DNA from: Mycolicibacterium palauense
GTDB lineage: Bacteria; Actinomycetota; Actinomycetes; Mycobacteriales; Mycobacteriaceae
DNA length: 64,000 bases
Reading direction: 5' to 3'
Assembly (NCBI RefSeq): GCF_002592005.1
Contig: NZ_NVQF01000006.1
Coordinates: forward strand, 1-64,000
A program made the translations under genes and the position numbers. Shown here piece after piece: positions 24,713-32,647 of the stretch (its first letter is position 1; each line of letters begins with the position of its first letter). The notes beneath the pieces are model-generated. The model was given only the letters and a program-made list of their open reading frames with translations, ran no database searches and was not told where the DNA came from.

Positions 24713-25876
24713 CAGGCCCAGCACCCGCTGGGCGATGATGCTGCGCTGGATCTCCGAGGTGCCGCCGGCGATGGTGCCACCGAAGCTGCGCGCGTAACGC
24801 TCGAACCAGCTGCCGGTCGGGGCGTCCTCCCCGAAGGGGGCGAACGGTGCGGTGAACGCGGGATGGGCCAGCCCGTCGGGTCCGGCCGCCTCCAGCGCGT
24901 TGCCCACCGAGGTCTGGAACGCCTCGGAGCCGAACAGTTTGAGCACCGACAGCGCCGGCACGTCCTGCTCGCCGCGGGCCTCCTTGGACAACGCCACCGA
25001 ACCCAGCAGCCGCAGCGCCTGGGCATCCATCACCAGGGTGGCGTAGCGGTCCCGGTCCAGAGCGGTCTCCGGTGTGAAGTCGGTGATCAGCTGCTCGAGC
25101 CAGTCGGCGTAGCTCAGCCACAGCAGGGTGCGCTCGTGGCCCAGCGAGCCGTTGGCCACCTTCCACCCCTGGTTCAGCGGTCCGATCAGGTTCTCGGCGG
25201 GCACCCGCGCGTCGGTGAAGAAGACCTCGTTGAAATCGAGATCGTCGCGCCCGCACACCGAGGCGAACGGCCGGCGGGCCACCCCCGCAGTGTCGGTGGG
25301 AACCAACAACACGCTGATTCCCTTGTGCTTGGGGGCATCCGGGTCGGTGCGCACGAAGGTGAGCACCACATCGGCGTCGTGGGCGCCCGAGGTCCAGACC
25401 TTCTGACCGTTGACCACGAAGTCGTCACCGTCGCGGACCGCGCTGGTGCGCAGCGACGCCAGATCCGACCCGGCGCCGGGCTCGCTCATGCCCAGCGCGG
25501 CGGTCATCTCGGCCCGCAGGATCGGCACCGCCCAGCGTCGCTTCTGTTCCTCGGTCCCGAAGGTCAACAGGGACGCCGCGATGATGCCCACGCCCTGCGG
25601 GTTGTAGCTCTGGTAGATGCGCCGGCGATTCAGTTCGTCGCGGTGGACGTACTGCTGCAGGATGGTGGCGTTGCGTCCGCCGAACTCCGGCGGGTTGCCG
25701 GGCAGCAGCCAGCCGTGGTCGAACATGGTGCGCTGCCAGCGCCGGGCCCACTCGGGGACGTGCGCGGTCGACCGTGACCGCTCGGCGGTCTCGGCCTCGG
25801 CCGGCAGGTGCTCGTCGAGGAAGGCGATGAACTCCGCCCGGAACTGCTCGACGTCGGCGTCGAAGGTCAGCTGCAT
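24701..25876 (-). CDS. Acyl-CoA dehydrogenase, larger subunit of second pair
   Basis: 391 aa. GMSEPGAGSDLASLRTS, NGQKVWTSGAHDAD, and C-terminal FGGTIAGGTSEIQRSIIAQRVLGL. The catalytic-Glu position reads AGGTSE (Gly). Starts 4 bp after the companion gene's stop. Together they resemble the FadE pairs used on side chains or ring-derived CoA esters. Confidence 0.9.
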   Translation of the reverse strand: MQLTFDADVEQFRAEFIAFLDEHLPAEAETAERSRSTAHVPEWARRWQRTMFDHGWLLPGNPPEFGGRNATILQQYVHRDELNRRRIYQSYNPQGVGIIAASLLTFGTEEQKRRWAVPILRAEMTAALGMSEPGAGSDLASLRTSAVRDGDDFVVNGQKVWTSGAHDADVVLTFVRTDPDAPKHKGISVLLVPTDTAGVARRPFASVCGRDDLDFNEVFFTDARVPAENLIGPLNQGWKVANGSLGHERTLLWLSYADWLEQLITDFTPETALDRDRYATLVMDAQALRLLGSVALSKEARGEQDVPALSVLKLFGSEAFQTSVGNALEAAGPDGLAHPAFTAPFAPFGEDAPTGSWFERYARSFGGTIAGGTSEIQRSIIAQRVLGLPRG

Positions 25877-25880
25877 GAAT

Positions 25881-26942
25881 TCAGGCCCCCGTCAGCGAGG
25901 TCTCGGCGATGAAGGCGCGGTGCTCGGCGGCGCCGCCCAGCATGAGTTCGCCGGCCTTGGCCCGCTTCAGCGCGAACTGTACGTCGTTCTCCCAGGTGAA
26001 ACCCATCGCCCCGAAGAGCTGAATCCCGTGTTTGAACACCAGCGACTGGCACTCCCCCGCCGAGGCCTTGGCCATGGCGGCGGCCAGCCGCCGGCGCGGA
26101 TCGTCGGCGGAGATGGTCAGCGCCGCGAAGTACGACAGCGCGCGGGCCCGCTCGATGGCCACATGCATGTCGGCGGCCTTGTGCTGCACCGCCTGGAAGG
26201 AGCCGATCAGGACCCCGAACTGCTGGCGGGAGCCGATGTGCTCGAGCACCAGATCCAGGATCCGCTGGCAGGCGCCGACCATGGTGAGCGCCATCCCGGT
26301 CAGAGCGACGTCACGGCCGCGCGCCACGTGGTCCTCGGGTGCGGCCACCCGGTCGGAGTAGCCCACTTCCACCCCGTCGAAGGTCACCTCGGCGACGTGC
26401 AGCACCGGATCGAACACCGATGTCCGGCGGGCGGAGACCCGTTCGGCCCCAACGACGAACACCCCGGCGGGAGTCACCACCGCCAGCCGGTCGGCCCGGT
26501 CCCCGTCCAGGACGTGGGAGGCCGTACCGGTGAGCACCCAGCCCTGACCGGCGCGGGCCGCCGTGACTCCCTCGTAGACCGCCGCACCGGCCAGCGCGGG
26601 ATCGACCGCCTCCGGCGCCAGTGGGTTGAACTGCGTCATCGTGGCCAGGAACGGCGTCGGGTCGCTGGCGCGTCCCAGCTCCTCGATCAGCAGGCCCAGT
26701 TCGACGGTCTCGCCCGGATCGGTCAGTTCGGTCCACCCCATGTCGATGAAGCTCTTCCACAGCTTCATCGCCGCATCCGCGTCGCCGCCGGAGTCGGCCG
26801 CCGACTCGGGCGCGGATTCGGGCGCGGATTCGGGCTCGGCCTCGGCGATCCGGCGGACCAGCGAGGCGGGACATTCCTTGGCCAGCACGTCGCGCGCCGT
26901 GTCGCGCCACAGGCGCTGATCGGCGTCCAGCTCCAACAGCAT
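25881..26942 (-). CDS. Acyl-CoA dehydrogenase, smaller subunit of second pair
   Basis: 353 aa. The C-terminal FAD-contact region is HIGSRQQFGVLIGSFQAVQHKAAD, followed by FGAMGFTWENDVQFALKRAK. The middle beta domain is weak and the SEPGxGSD signature of the active subunit is missing. An in-frame 12-bp repeat near residue 36 adds PESAPESAPESA. First gene of the leftward pair, with site B in its promoter region. Confidence 0.87.
   Translation of the reverse strand: MLLELDADQRLWRDTARDVLAKECPASLVRRIAEAEPESAPESAPESAADSGGDADAAMKLWKSFIDMGWTELTDPGETVELGLLIEELGRASDPTPFLATMTQFNPLAPEAVDPALAGAAVYEGVTAARAGQGWVLTGTASHVLDGDRADRLAVVTPAGVFVVGAERVSARRTSVFDPVLHVAEVTFDGVEVGYSDRVAAPEDHVARGRDVALTGMALTMVGACQRILDLVLEHIGSRQQFGVLIGSFQAVQHKAADMHVAIERARALSYFAALTISADDPRRRLAAAMAKASAGECQSLVFKHGIQLFGAMGFTWENDVQFALKRAKAGELMLGGAAEHRAFIAETSLTGA
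26803..26838. repeat. 12-bp in-frame tandem repeat within the dehydrogenase gene
   Basis: Three near-identical 12-bp units (GATTCGGGCGCG type) encode a Pro-Glu-Ser-Ala repeat in the N-terminal helical region, presumably a surface loop. Confidence 0.8.
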
Positions 26943-26996
26943 CCGGGTTACCCACCCCTCTCCCGAGACCCTCTTCCGGCCTCACATCGCCTCCGT

Positions 26997-27013
26997 GGAG
27001 AATAGCATTCTCC
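26997..27013. promoter_or_regulatory. GAGAAT-N3-ATTCTC operator, site B
   Basis: GGAGAATAGCATTCTCC: perfect 7-bp arms, located between the leftward dehydrogenase pair and the rightward TetR gene. A weaker related sequence, GAGTAAGAATCTC, follows at 27022-27034. It could control both directions. Confidence 0.72.
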
Positions 27014-27123
27014 GCATCCGCGAGTAAGAATCTCATAAGGGGGGGTGTGGGCGACCCTTCGGGTGCACTTCTCCGGTACAGTTCATCCATGTCATTTCCA
27101 CAGGGCGGCCAGTCGGATCCGCG

Positions 27124-27777
27124 ATGAGCAGCCCCAGCGAAGAACCCGCGTGGAAGCAGCGCGCGGTCGAGCGGTCCATCAAGACCGCCAAGTTGCGCGC
27201 CGCCCAGCGGGTGCAGCGCTTCCTCGATGCCGCCCAGGCGATCATCACCGAAAAGGGCAGCACCGACTTCACGGTCCAGGAGGTCGTGGACCGCTCCCGC
27301 CAGTCGCTGCGGAGTTTCTACCTGCAGTTCGACGGCAAGCACGAGCTGCTGCTGGCCCTGTTCGAGGACGCGCTCAGCCGGGCCGCCGACCAGATCCGGG
27401 CGGCCACGTCCAGCCAGACCGACCCGCTGGACCGGCTCCGGGTCGCAATTGAGTTGCTGTTCGAGCTTTCTCGGCCCGACCCCGCCGCCAAGCGGCCGCT
27501 GTTCACCGACTTCGCCCCGCAACTGCTCATCTCCCACCCCAACGAGGTCCGGGTCGCCCACGCCCCGTTGATCACGTTGTTCACCGAGCTGATGGAAGAG
27601 GCCAGCGAGGCCGGCCGGCTGCGTGAGGACGTCAACCCGCGCCGGATGGCGGCCATGACGATGCAGACGGTGATGTTCACCGCACAGTCCAGCGCACCCG
27701 CCGAGGACGACGAGGTGCACCCGATCACCGCCGACGAAGTCTGGGCCTTCTGCGCCCGGGGTTTCGCCGCCAGCTAG
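27124..27777 (+). CDS. TetR-family transcriptional regulator
   Basis: 217 aa. A basic N-terminal extension (WKQRAVERSIKTAKLRAAQ) precedes the HTH: FTVQEVVDRSRQSLRSFYLQF, then GKHELLLALFEDAL. The C-terminal domain has the LFTDFAPQLL / HAPLITLFTELM pattern of the family. The palindrome of site B lies 110 bp upstream, so this is the leading candidate for the repressor recognising all GAGAAT-N3-ATTCTC sites. The competitor is the TetR at 39895. Confidence 0.88.
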   Translation: MSSPSEEPAWKQRAVERSIKTAKLRAAQRVQRFLDAAQAIITEKGSTDFTVQEVVDRSRQSLRSFYLQFDGKHELLLALFEDALSRAADQIRAATSSQTDPLDRLRVAIELLFELSRPDPAAKRPLFTDFAPQLLISHPNEVRVAHAPLITLFTELMEEASEAGRLREDVNPRRMAAMTMQTVMFTAQSSAPAEDDEVHPITADEVWAFCARGFAAS

Positions 27778-27840
27778 CCCCAGAATCGGGTTCTCCGCAC
27801 ACCAGAACTCCGCTCACGATCAGCGAAGGCCCGATCTCGC

Positions 27841-27878
27841 GTTATGTGCGTCACAGCGTCGTTGTGTACGTCACAGCG
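27841..27878. repeat. 20-bp imperfect tandem duplication at the MeaB-like gene 3' end
   Basis: GTTATGTGCGTCACAGCG at 27841-27858 and GTTGTGTACGTCACAGCG at 27861-27878 have a period of 20. The second copy contains the TGA stop of the GTPase gene, so the gene end has been duplicated downstream. Confidence 0.65.
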
Positions 27879-28782
27879 GGGGGTGCATACCCACCAGGGC
27901 ATCGGCAGCAGCATAGGCGTCGGTTCGCCCCTCCGCGACCGCCACGGCCAGCTCGTCGAGAGCCGGATGCCGCTGTAGCCGCGTCTGGGCCAGCGACAGG
28001 ACCTGCACCCGCGCCCGCGCCGTGCGGCGCTCGGGGGTGTCGGCGCGGCGGTGGGCGTCGATGGCGGCCATCAGCTCGTCGATCCCCTCCCCCCGGGCCG
28101 CGACGAGCTTGAGGATGGGCGCCACGGTCTCGGCGTGCAGATCGCGCACCGTCTGATCGGCACCGTCGCGGTCGGCCTTGTTGACCACCACGACGTCGGC
28201 CACCTCCAACAGGCCCGCCTTGGCCGCCTGGATGGCGTCACCGGCGCCCGGGTTGAGGATGACCACCGTCGGATCGGCCACCGCGGCGATCTCGATCTCG
28301 GACTGCCCCACGCCGACGGTCTCCAGCAGCACGACGTCGTAGCCGAGCGCGGCCACCAGCCGGATGGCCGCGGGCACGGCGGCGGCCAGCCCACCGAGGT
28401 GGCCGCGGCTGGCCACCGAGCGGATCAGCACGCCGGCGTCGTTGATGTGCGCCGCCATCCGGATCCGATCGCCCAGCAGCGCGCCGCCACTGTAGGGCGA
28501 GGACGGGTCGACCGCCAGCACCGCCACCCGTCGGCCCTGCTCCCGGTGGGCACCCACCAGCGCCGCCACCGTCGTCGACTTGCCGGCCCCGGGCGGTCCG
28601 GTGACCCCGATGACCGGGACGGCCGCACGCCCGGGCGCGCCCTCGGCCGCCAGCACCGCCAGCAGATCGTCTCGCCGCGGGCCCTCGACCAGGCTCAGCA
28701 GCCGCCCGGCGGCCCGTGCCGAGCCGGCGCGGGCCGCCGTCAGCAGCTCGGCGATATCGAACTCTTTGCCGGTCACAACCAT
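27871..28782 (-). CDS. MeaB/ArgK-type G-protein chaperone of B12 mutases
   Basis: 303 aa. Walker A GPPGAGKST (62-70), switch-like segment DPSSPYSGGALLGDRIRM, Walker B VVLLETVGVGQSE and the base motif VVNKAD. These are hallmarks of the MeaB/ArgK family, which loads and repairs adenosylcobalamin in methylmalonyl-CoA-mutase-type enzymes. The mutase subunits lie ~8-10 kb away (36799-38820), so this is probably their dedicated chaperone in the same regulon (site C upstream). Confidence 0.9.
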   Translation of the reverse strand: MVVTGKEFDIAELLTAARAGSARAAGRLLSLVEGPRRDDLLAVLAAEGAPGRAAVPVIGVTGPPGAGKSTTVAALVGAHREQGRRVAVLAVDPSSPYSGGALLGDRIRMAAHINDAGVLIRSVASRGHLGGLAAAVPAAIRLVAALGYDVVLLETVGVGQSEIEIAAVADPTVVILNPGAGDAIQAAKAGLLEVADVVVVNKADRDGADQTVRDLHAETVAPILKLVAARGEGIDELMAAIDAHRRADTPERRTARARVQVLSLAQTRLQRHPALDELAVAVAEGRTDAYAAADALVGMHPPL

Positions 28783-28823
28783 GGATTATCGGCCCTCACC
28801 CCGGGAGTCGCCCGGGCCCATAC

Positions 28824-28838
28824 GAGAATAGTATTCTC
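28824..28838. promoter_or_regulatory. GAGAAT-N3-ATTCTC operator, site C
   Basis: GAGAAT AGT ATTCTC, perfect 6-bp arms, midway between the divergent MeaB-like gene (start 28782) and the SDR (start 28877). Confidence 0.72.
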
Positions 28839-28876
28839 TAGTTACGAGAGGTTGAATTGCCGGAAGGGAAATTAGC

Positions 28877-29641
28877 ATGCAGATCACTGGCAGTGCGGCG
28901 CTGGTCGTCGGAGGCGCCGGCGGCCTGGGCGAGGCCACCGTCCGCAGGCTGCACGGCGCCGGCGCGAAGGTCGTCGTCGCCGACATGGCCGATGACAAGG
29001 GCAAGGCGCTGGAGTCCGAACTCGGCGTGCGCTACGTGCGCACCGATGCCACCAGCGAGGAAAGCGTGCTCGCCGCCATCGGCGAGGCCGAGGCACTGGG
29101 CCCCCTGCGCGTCTCGGTGGACACCCACGGCGGGCCGGCCAGCGGCGGCCGGCTGGTCGGAAAGGACGGCAGCCCACTGGATCTGGCCGGCTTCAAGACC
29201 ACCATCGAGTTCTATCTGACCGCGGTGTTCAACGTCATGCGGCTCTCCGCCGCCGCCATCGCCCGCCAGGAGCCTCTCGAGGAAGGGCAGCGCGGCGTGA
29301 TCATCAACACGGCCTCGATCGCCGGCTACGAGGGACAGATCGGCCAGGTGCCCTACTCGGCGGCCAAGGGCGGAGTCATCGGCATGACCCTGGTCGCCGC
29401 CCGAGACCTCTCGCCGCTGGGCATCCGGGTGGTGACGATCGCCCCGGGCACGATCAACACACCCGCCTACGGCAAGGCCGCCGACCAGCTCGAGGCCTAC
29501 TGGGGCGGCCAGGTGCCGTTCCCCAAGCGGATGGGCCGCTCCACCGAGTACGCCACGCTGGCGGCCTCGATCATCGAGAACGACTACCTCAACGGCGAGG
29601 TCATCCGGCTCGACGGTGGCCTTCGCTTCCCACCCAAGTGA
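28877..29641 (+). CDS. Short-chain dehydrogenase (3-hydroxyacyl-CoA dehydrogenase type)
   Basis: 254 aa, ATG 28877 with GGAAGGGAA upstream. GGAGGLG nucleotide motif, catalytic set TASIAGYEGQIGQVPYSAAKGG, and GTINTPAYGKA. The N-terminal strand and RRLHGAGAKVVVADM resemble type-2 3-hydroxyacyl-CoA dehydrogenases (HSD17B10-like). It is monocistronic, ending at a strong hairpin, and under site C. Confidence 0.88.
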   Translation: MQITGSAALVVGGAGGLGEATVRRLHGAGAKVVVADMADDKGKALESELGVRYVRTDATSEESVLAAIGEAEALGPLRVSVDTHGGPASGGRLVGKDGSPLDLAGFKTTIEFYLTAVFNVMRLSAAAIARQEPLEEGQRGVIINTASIAGYEGQIGQVPYSAAKGGVIGMTLVAARDLSPLGIRVVTIAPGTINTPAYGKAADQLEAYWGGQVPFPKRMGRSTEYATLAASIIENDYLNGEVIRLDGGLRFPPK

Positions 29642-29666
29642 CCCGTGCCCGCCGGGCCGCGTTCGG

Positions 29667-29698
29667 CCGGAACGGGGTTCGCGAGAACCCCGTTCCGG
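29667..29698. terminator. Strong bidirectional hairpin terminator
   Basis: CCGGAACGGGGTTC, loop GCGA, GAACCCCGTTCCGG: a perfect 14-bp stem between the convergent SDR and enoyl-CoA hydratase genes. Confidence 0.75.
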
Positions 29699-29722
29699 GC
29701 GCGCCCGGCGGGACGGCGACAC

Positions 29723-30493
29723 TCACTTCTTGCTCTTGGCCATCAGCCCGTCGACGATCCGGTTGAAATCCGCGGTGCCGAACGAGACGTATTCCGAGGT
29801 GTTGGCGTAGTCCAGCGAGGCCATCACCGACCGCTCCAGCTGAATGTTCATCAGCCGCTTGGTCGCTTCGACCGCCTGCTGCGGCAATTCCAGCATCTTC
29901 TTGGCGCAGCCGATCGCCTCGGTGACCGGGTCGGCCACCACATGGTTGGCCAGCCCCAGCTCGAGCGCGCGCTGCGCGGTGATCTTCGTCCCCGTCAACG
30001 CGAACTCCTTGGCCTGCAGGAAGCTGATCTGCATGGGCCACACCAGCGGACCGCCGTCGGCGGCGACCAGACCGATCTGCACATGGGGGTCGGCGAAATG
30101 CGCCGTCTCGGCCATGTAGACGACATCCGACATCGCCGCCAGGCTGCAGCCCAGCCCCACGGCGGGCCCGTTCACCGCGGCGATCACCGGAATGCGGCAC
30201 CGGATCATGCCGATCACGATGTCGCGGCCGTGCTTGATCGTCTTGGCACGCAACGCGTCGTCGCGGCGCAGCTCGTCGAGGTAGTTGAAGTCGCCGCCGG
30301 CCGAGAAGGCCCGGCCGGCACCGGTGAGCACCGCCACCCGTGCGTCGGCGTCCTCACTGAGTGCGTTCCACAGACCCGCCAGCCCGACGTGCAACGAATC
30401 GTTGACCGCGTTGAGGGCGTCCGGCCGGTTCAGCGTGATGATCCGCAGCGGCCCATCCGCCCGGACCTCGATTTCGGTTGGCATACCGTACAT
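29723..30493 (-). CDS. Enoyl-CoA hydratase/isomerase
   Basis: 256 aa, ATG 30493 (an ATG also at codon 4) with GGAAGGAA upstream. LNRPDALNAVND, oxyanion-hole GRAFSAGGDFNYL and GPAVGLGCSLAAMSDVVYMA. The usual acidic residues are partly retained (HFADPHVQIGLVAADGG), suggesting hydratase or hydrolase activity. Last gene of the leftward operon from 34034. It is preceded by a five-member micro-ORF chain whose last stop lies one base before this ATG. Confidence 0.88.
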   Translation of the reverse strand: MYGMPTEIEVRADGPLRIITLNRPDALNAVNDSLHVGLAGLWNALSEDADARVAVLTGAGRAFSAGGDFNYLDELRRDDALRAKTIKHGRDIVIGMIRCRIPVIAAVNGPAVGLGCSLAAMSDVVYMAETAHFADPHVQIGLVAADGGPLVWPMQISFLQAKEFALTGTKITAQRALELGLANHVVADPVTEAIGCAKKMLELPQQAVEATKRLMNIQLERSVMASLDYANTSEYVSFGTADFNRIVDGLMAKSKK

Positions 30494-30520
30494 GTCAATT
30501 CCTTCCGCGTGTCGGTGTCT

Positions 30521-30672
30521 GGCTCTTCGCGCAAGCGCTCATCGGCGCCCTCGGCTCTTCGCGCAAGCGCTCATCGGCGCCCTCGGCTCTTCGCGCAAGC
30601 GCTCATCGGTGTCCTCGGCTCTTCGCGCAAGCGCTCATCGGCGCCCTCGGCTCTTCGCGCAAGCGCTCATCG
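30521..30672 (-). repeat. 32-bp tandem repeats (4.75 copies) encoding a micro-ORF relay
   Basis: Full copies at 30521, 30553, 30585 and 30617, and a 24-bp partial at 30649. On the minus strand the TGA of the upstream dehydrogenase (30667-30669) overlaps an ATG at 30670. Four 11-codon ORFs follow (MSACAKSRGRR, with one GHR variant) at 30635-30670, 30603-30638, 30571-30606 and 30539-30574, each TGA overlapping the next ATG (ATGA). A fifth ORF, MSACAKSQTPTRGRN (30495-30542), ends one base before the hydratase ATG. The period of 32 equals 36 minus the 4-bp overlap. Confidence 0.9.
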
Positions 30673-31755
30673 CACGCCCAATCCCAAAATCCTCGACGCG
30701 ATGATGTTCTTCTGGATCTGCGAGGTTCCGCCCATGACGCTCTGCGCCCGGCTGTACATGTAGGCGCCGAGCATCTCGTCGTCCTCCACCCCCGCCACCG
30801 AGACCGCCGCGTGCCCCACCGACTGGTCAACCCAGGTCATCAGCAGCTTGTCGATCGACCCTTCCGGTCCATGTGAGAGCCCGTCGAGTTGTTCGGAAAG
30901 CCGCCTCCGCACATGGTGAGTCAGCATCTCCACCTGTACGGCCGCCCAGACCAGATCCTCGGGCGGATCATCGGTGCGCTTGGCCAGCGCGCGCACCAGC
31001 TTGCCGTAGCGGGCGGCGAAGCCCAGCGTGGACGGCTCACGCTCGTGGCCGACGACGGTCATGGCCAGCGGCCAGCCCTCCCCGGGGGCGCCGACCATGT
31101 TCTCCACCGGCACCCTGGCGCCGTCGAAGGTGACCTGGCCGAACTCCTTGGTCACGCCGCTGATCATCTTCAGTGGGCGTTGTTGGATCCCGGGCTGGTG
31201 CATGTCCACGATGAACGCCGAAATACCCTTGTGCCGCTTGACGGTCGGGTCGGTGCGCGCAAGCACCAGACACCAGTCGGCCACGTCGGAATAGCTCGTC
31301 CAGATCTTGTGACCGTTGATCACGTAGTGGTCGCCGTCCAGCGTGGCGGTGGTGGTCAGCGACGCCAGATCCGAACCGGCACCGGGCTCCGAAAAGCCCT
31401 GGCACCAGCGTTCGCTGCCGTCGATCATGCCCGGCAGGAAGCGCTGCTGCAGCTCCTTGCTGCCGTGCCGGCCGAGCCCCACCACGAGGTACCCCAGGCT
31501 GGGCCGCGGGGGCGCTCCGGCACGCGCCAGCTCCTCGTCGAGGATGACGTCATAGACCGGTGGCAGCTCCTGGCCGCCGAACTCGCTGGGCCAGGACAGT
31601 CCGAAGAACCCGCCCTGATACAGCGCGCGGTGCCAGTCGCCCTGCCTGGCCCAGTACTCGTCGCCGGAGGTCGGGAACTCCTTGGCGTGCACCTCAAGCC
31701 AGTCGCGCAGGCGCCGGCGGAACGCCGCCTCCTCGGCGGAATCACGAAAGTCCAA
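30667..31755 (-). CDS. Acyl-CoA dehydrogenase, larger subunit of third pair
   Basis: 362 aa from TTG 31755, which overlaps the companion gene by 14 bp and has GGGAGG about ten bases upstream; no ATG fits the conserved start (LDFRDSAEEAAFRRRLRDW). GFSEPGAGSDLASLTTT, NGHKIWTSYSDVADW, and C-terminal MGGTSQIQKNIIASRILGLG. Its stop feeds the 32-bp micro-ORF relay. Confidence 0.88.
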   Translation of the reverse strand: MDFRDSAEEAAFRRRLRDWLEVHAKEFPTSGDEYWARQGDWHRALYQGGFFGLSWPSEFGGQELPPVYDVILDEELARAGAPPRPSLGYLVVGLGRHGSKELQQRFLPGMIDGSERWCQGFSEPGAGSDLASLTTTATLDGDHYVINGHKIWTSYSDVADWCLVLARTDPTVKRHKGISAFIVDMHQPGIQQRPLKMISGVTKEFGQVTFDGARVPVENMVGAPGEGWPLAMTVVGHEREPSTLGFAARYGKLVRALAKRTDDPPEDLVWAAVQVEMLTHHVRRRLSEQLDGLSHGPEGSIDKLLMTWVDQSVGHAAVSVAGVEDDEMLGAYMYSRAQSVMGGTSQIQKNIIASRILGLGVR

Positions 31756-32647
31756 GGTCGATGTCCTCCCACTTGACGGGCCACAGTTCGGTCGACGTGA
31801 GCGCTCGCCGCAGGTAGGCGTGCGCCAGGCACTCCCAGGTGTTGCCGATGCCGCCGTGCACCTGGATCGACGTCTCGCACACGGTGCGCGCGGCACGCAC
31901 GCAGTAGAGCTTGGCCACCCGGGCGGCCCGCACGGCCTCGTCGGCCGACAGCTCGTCAACCGCCCAGGCGGCGTGCCGCAGGATGCTCACCGAGCCCTCG
32001 GTCAGGGTCAGGCTTTCGGCCAGCAGGTGTGCGACGGCCTGGTAAGAGCCGATGGCGTGACCGTACTGCTCGCGGATCTTGGCGTACTCGACCGCCAGAT
32101 GCAGGGCACCGCGGGCGACCCCGACCAGATCGGCGGCCGTGGTGACCAGTCCCAGCGCCTGCCAACGGGCGGCGTCCGCGGAGCCGACGGTGCCGACGGG
32201 CTGCGGCGCCCCGACCCGAGCGCGGGCGCGGGTGAGGTCGGCGGCCGGGGCGGTGTCGGTGATCTCGGCGCTCTGCACGGTCGTACCGTCACACCAGAAC
32301 GCCCTGCGGCTGTCGCGGGCGTCGGTGGCGTACCCATCGACGGCGACGGTCGCCCGGTCGGCGTCGACGCCCTCCAGGTGACGGGTCAGATCGTCGGCCA
32401 GCACCGGCCCCAGGAAGGGGGCGTCCACCAGGCCGCGGCCGAACTCCTCGGCGACGATGGCGACCTCCACGCCGGAGGCCTCGTCGGTACGCAGGCTGCG
32501 CCACCCGGTGGCCGCGATCTGCTTGTCCAGCCGCGCGATTCGGCTCGCATCCTCGAGTTCGGCTACCGACCCCGGACCGAGATCGTCGGCGAGTTTGGCG
32601 GCGGCATCGCGCAGCTGTTGTTGTTCAGTGGTCAGACGGACATCCAT
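31742..32647 (-). CDS. Acyl-CoA dehydrogenase-like, smaller subunit of third pair
   Basis: 301 aa. Reduced middle domain; the C-terminal domain keeps the FAD-contact region AKIREQYGHAIGSYQAVAHLLAE and VHGGIGNTWECLAHAYLRRA. Overlaps the CoA ligase stop by 23 bp. With 30667-31755 it forms the third alpha/beta dehydrogenase pair in the window. Confidence 0.86.
   Translation of the reverse strand: MDVRLTTEQQQLRDAAAKLADDLGPGSVAELEDASRIARLDKQIAATGWRSLRTDEASGVEVAIVAEEFGRGLVDAPFLGPVLADDLTRHLEGVDADRATVAVDGYATDARDSRRAFWCDGTTVQSAEITDTAPAADLTRARARVGAPQPVGTVGSADAARWQALGLVTTAADLVGVARGALHLAVEYAKIREQYGHAIGSYQAVAHLLAESLTLTEGSVSILRHAAWAVDELSADEAVRAARVAKLYCVRAARTVCETSIQVHGGIGNTWECLAHAYLRRALTSTELWPVKWEDIDLGLS

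Noticed and set aside
30521-30672. Array first considered as a CRISPR-like or REP repeat
   Set aside because: No unique spacers, unit is directly tandem, and the register with stop/start codons explains its structure better.
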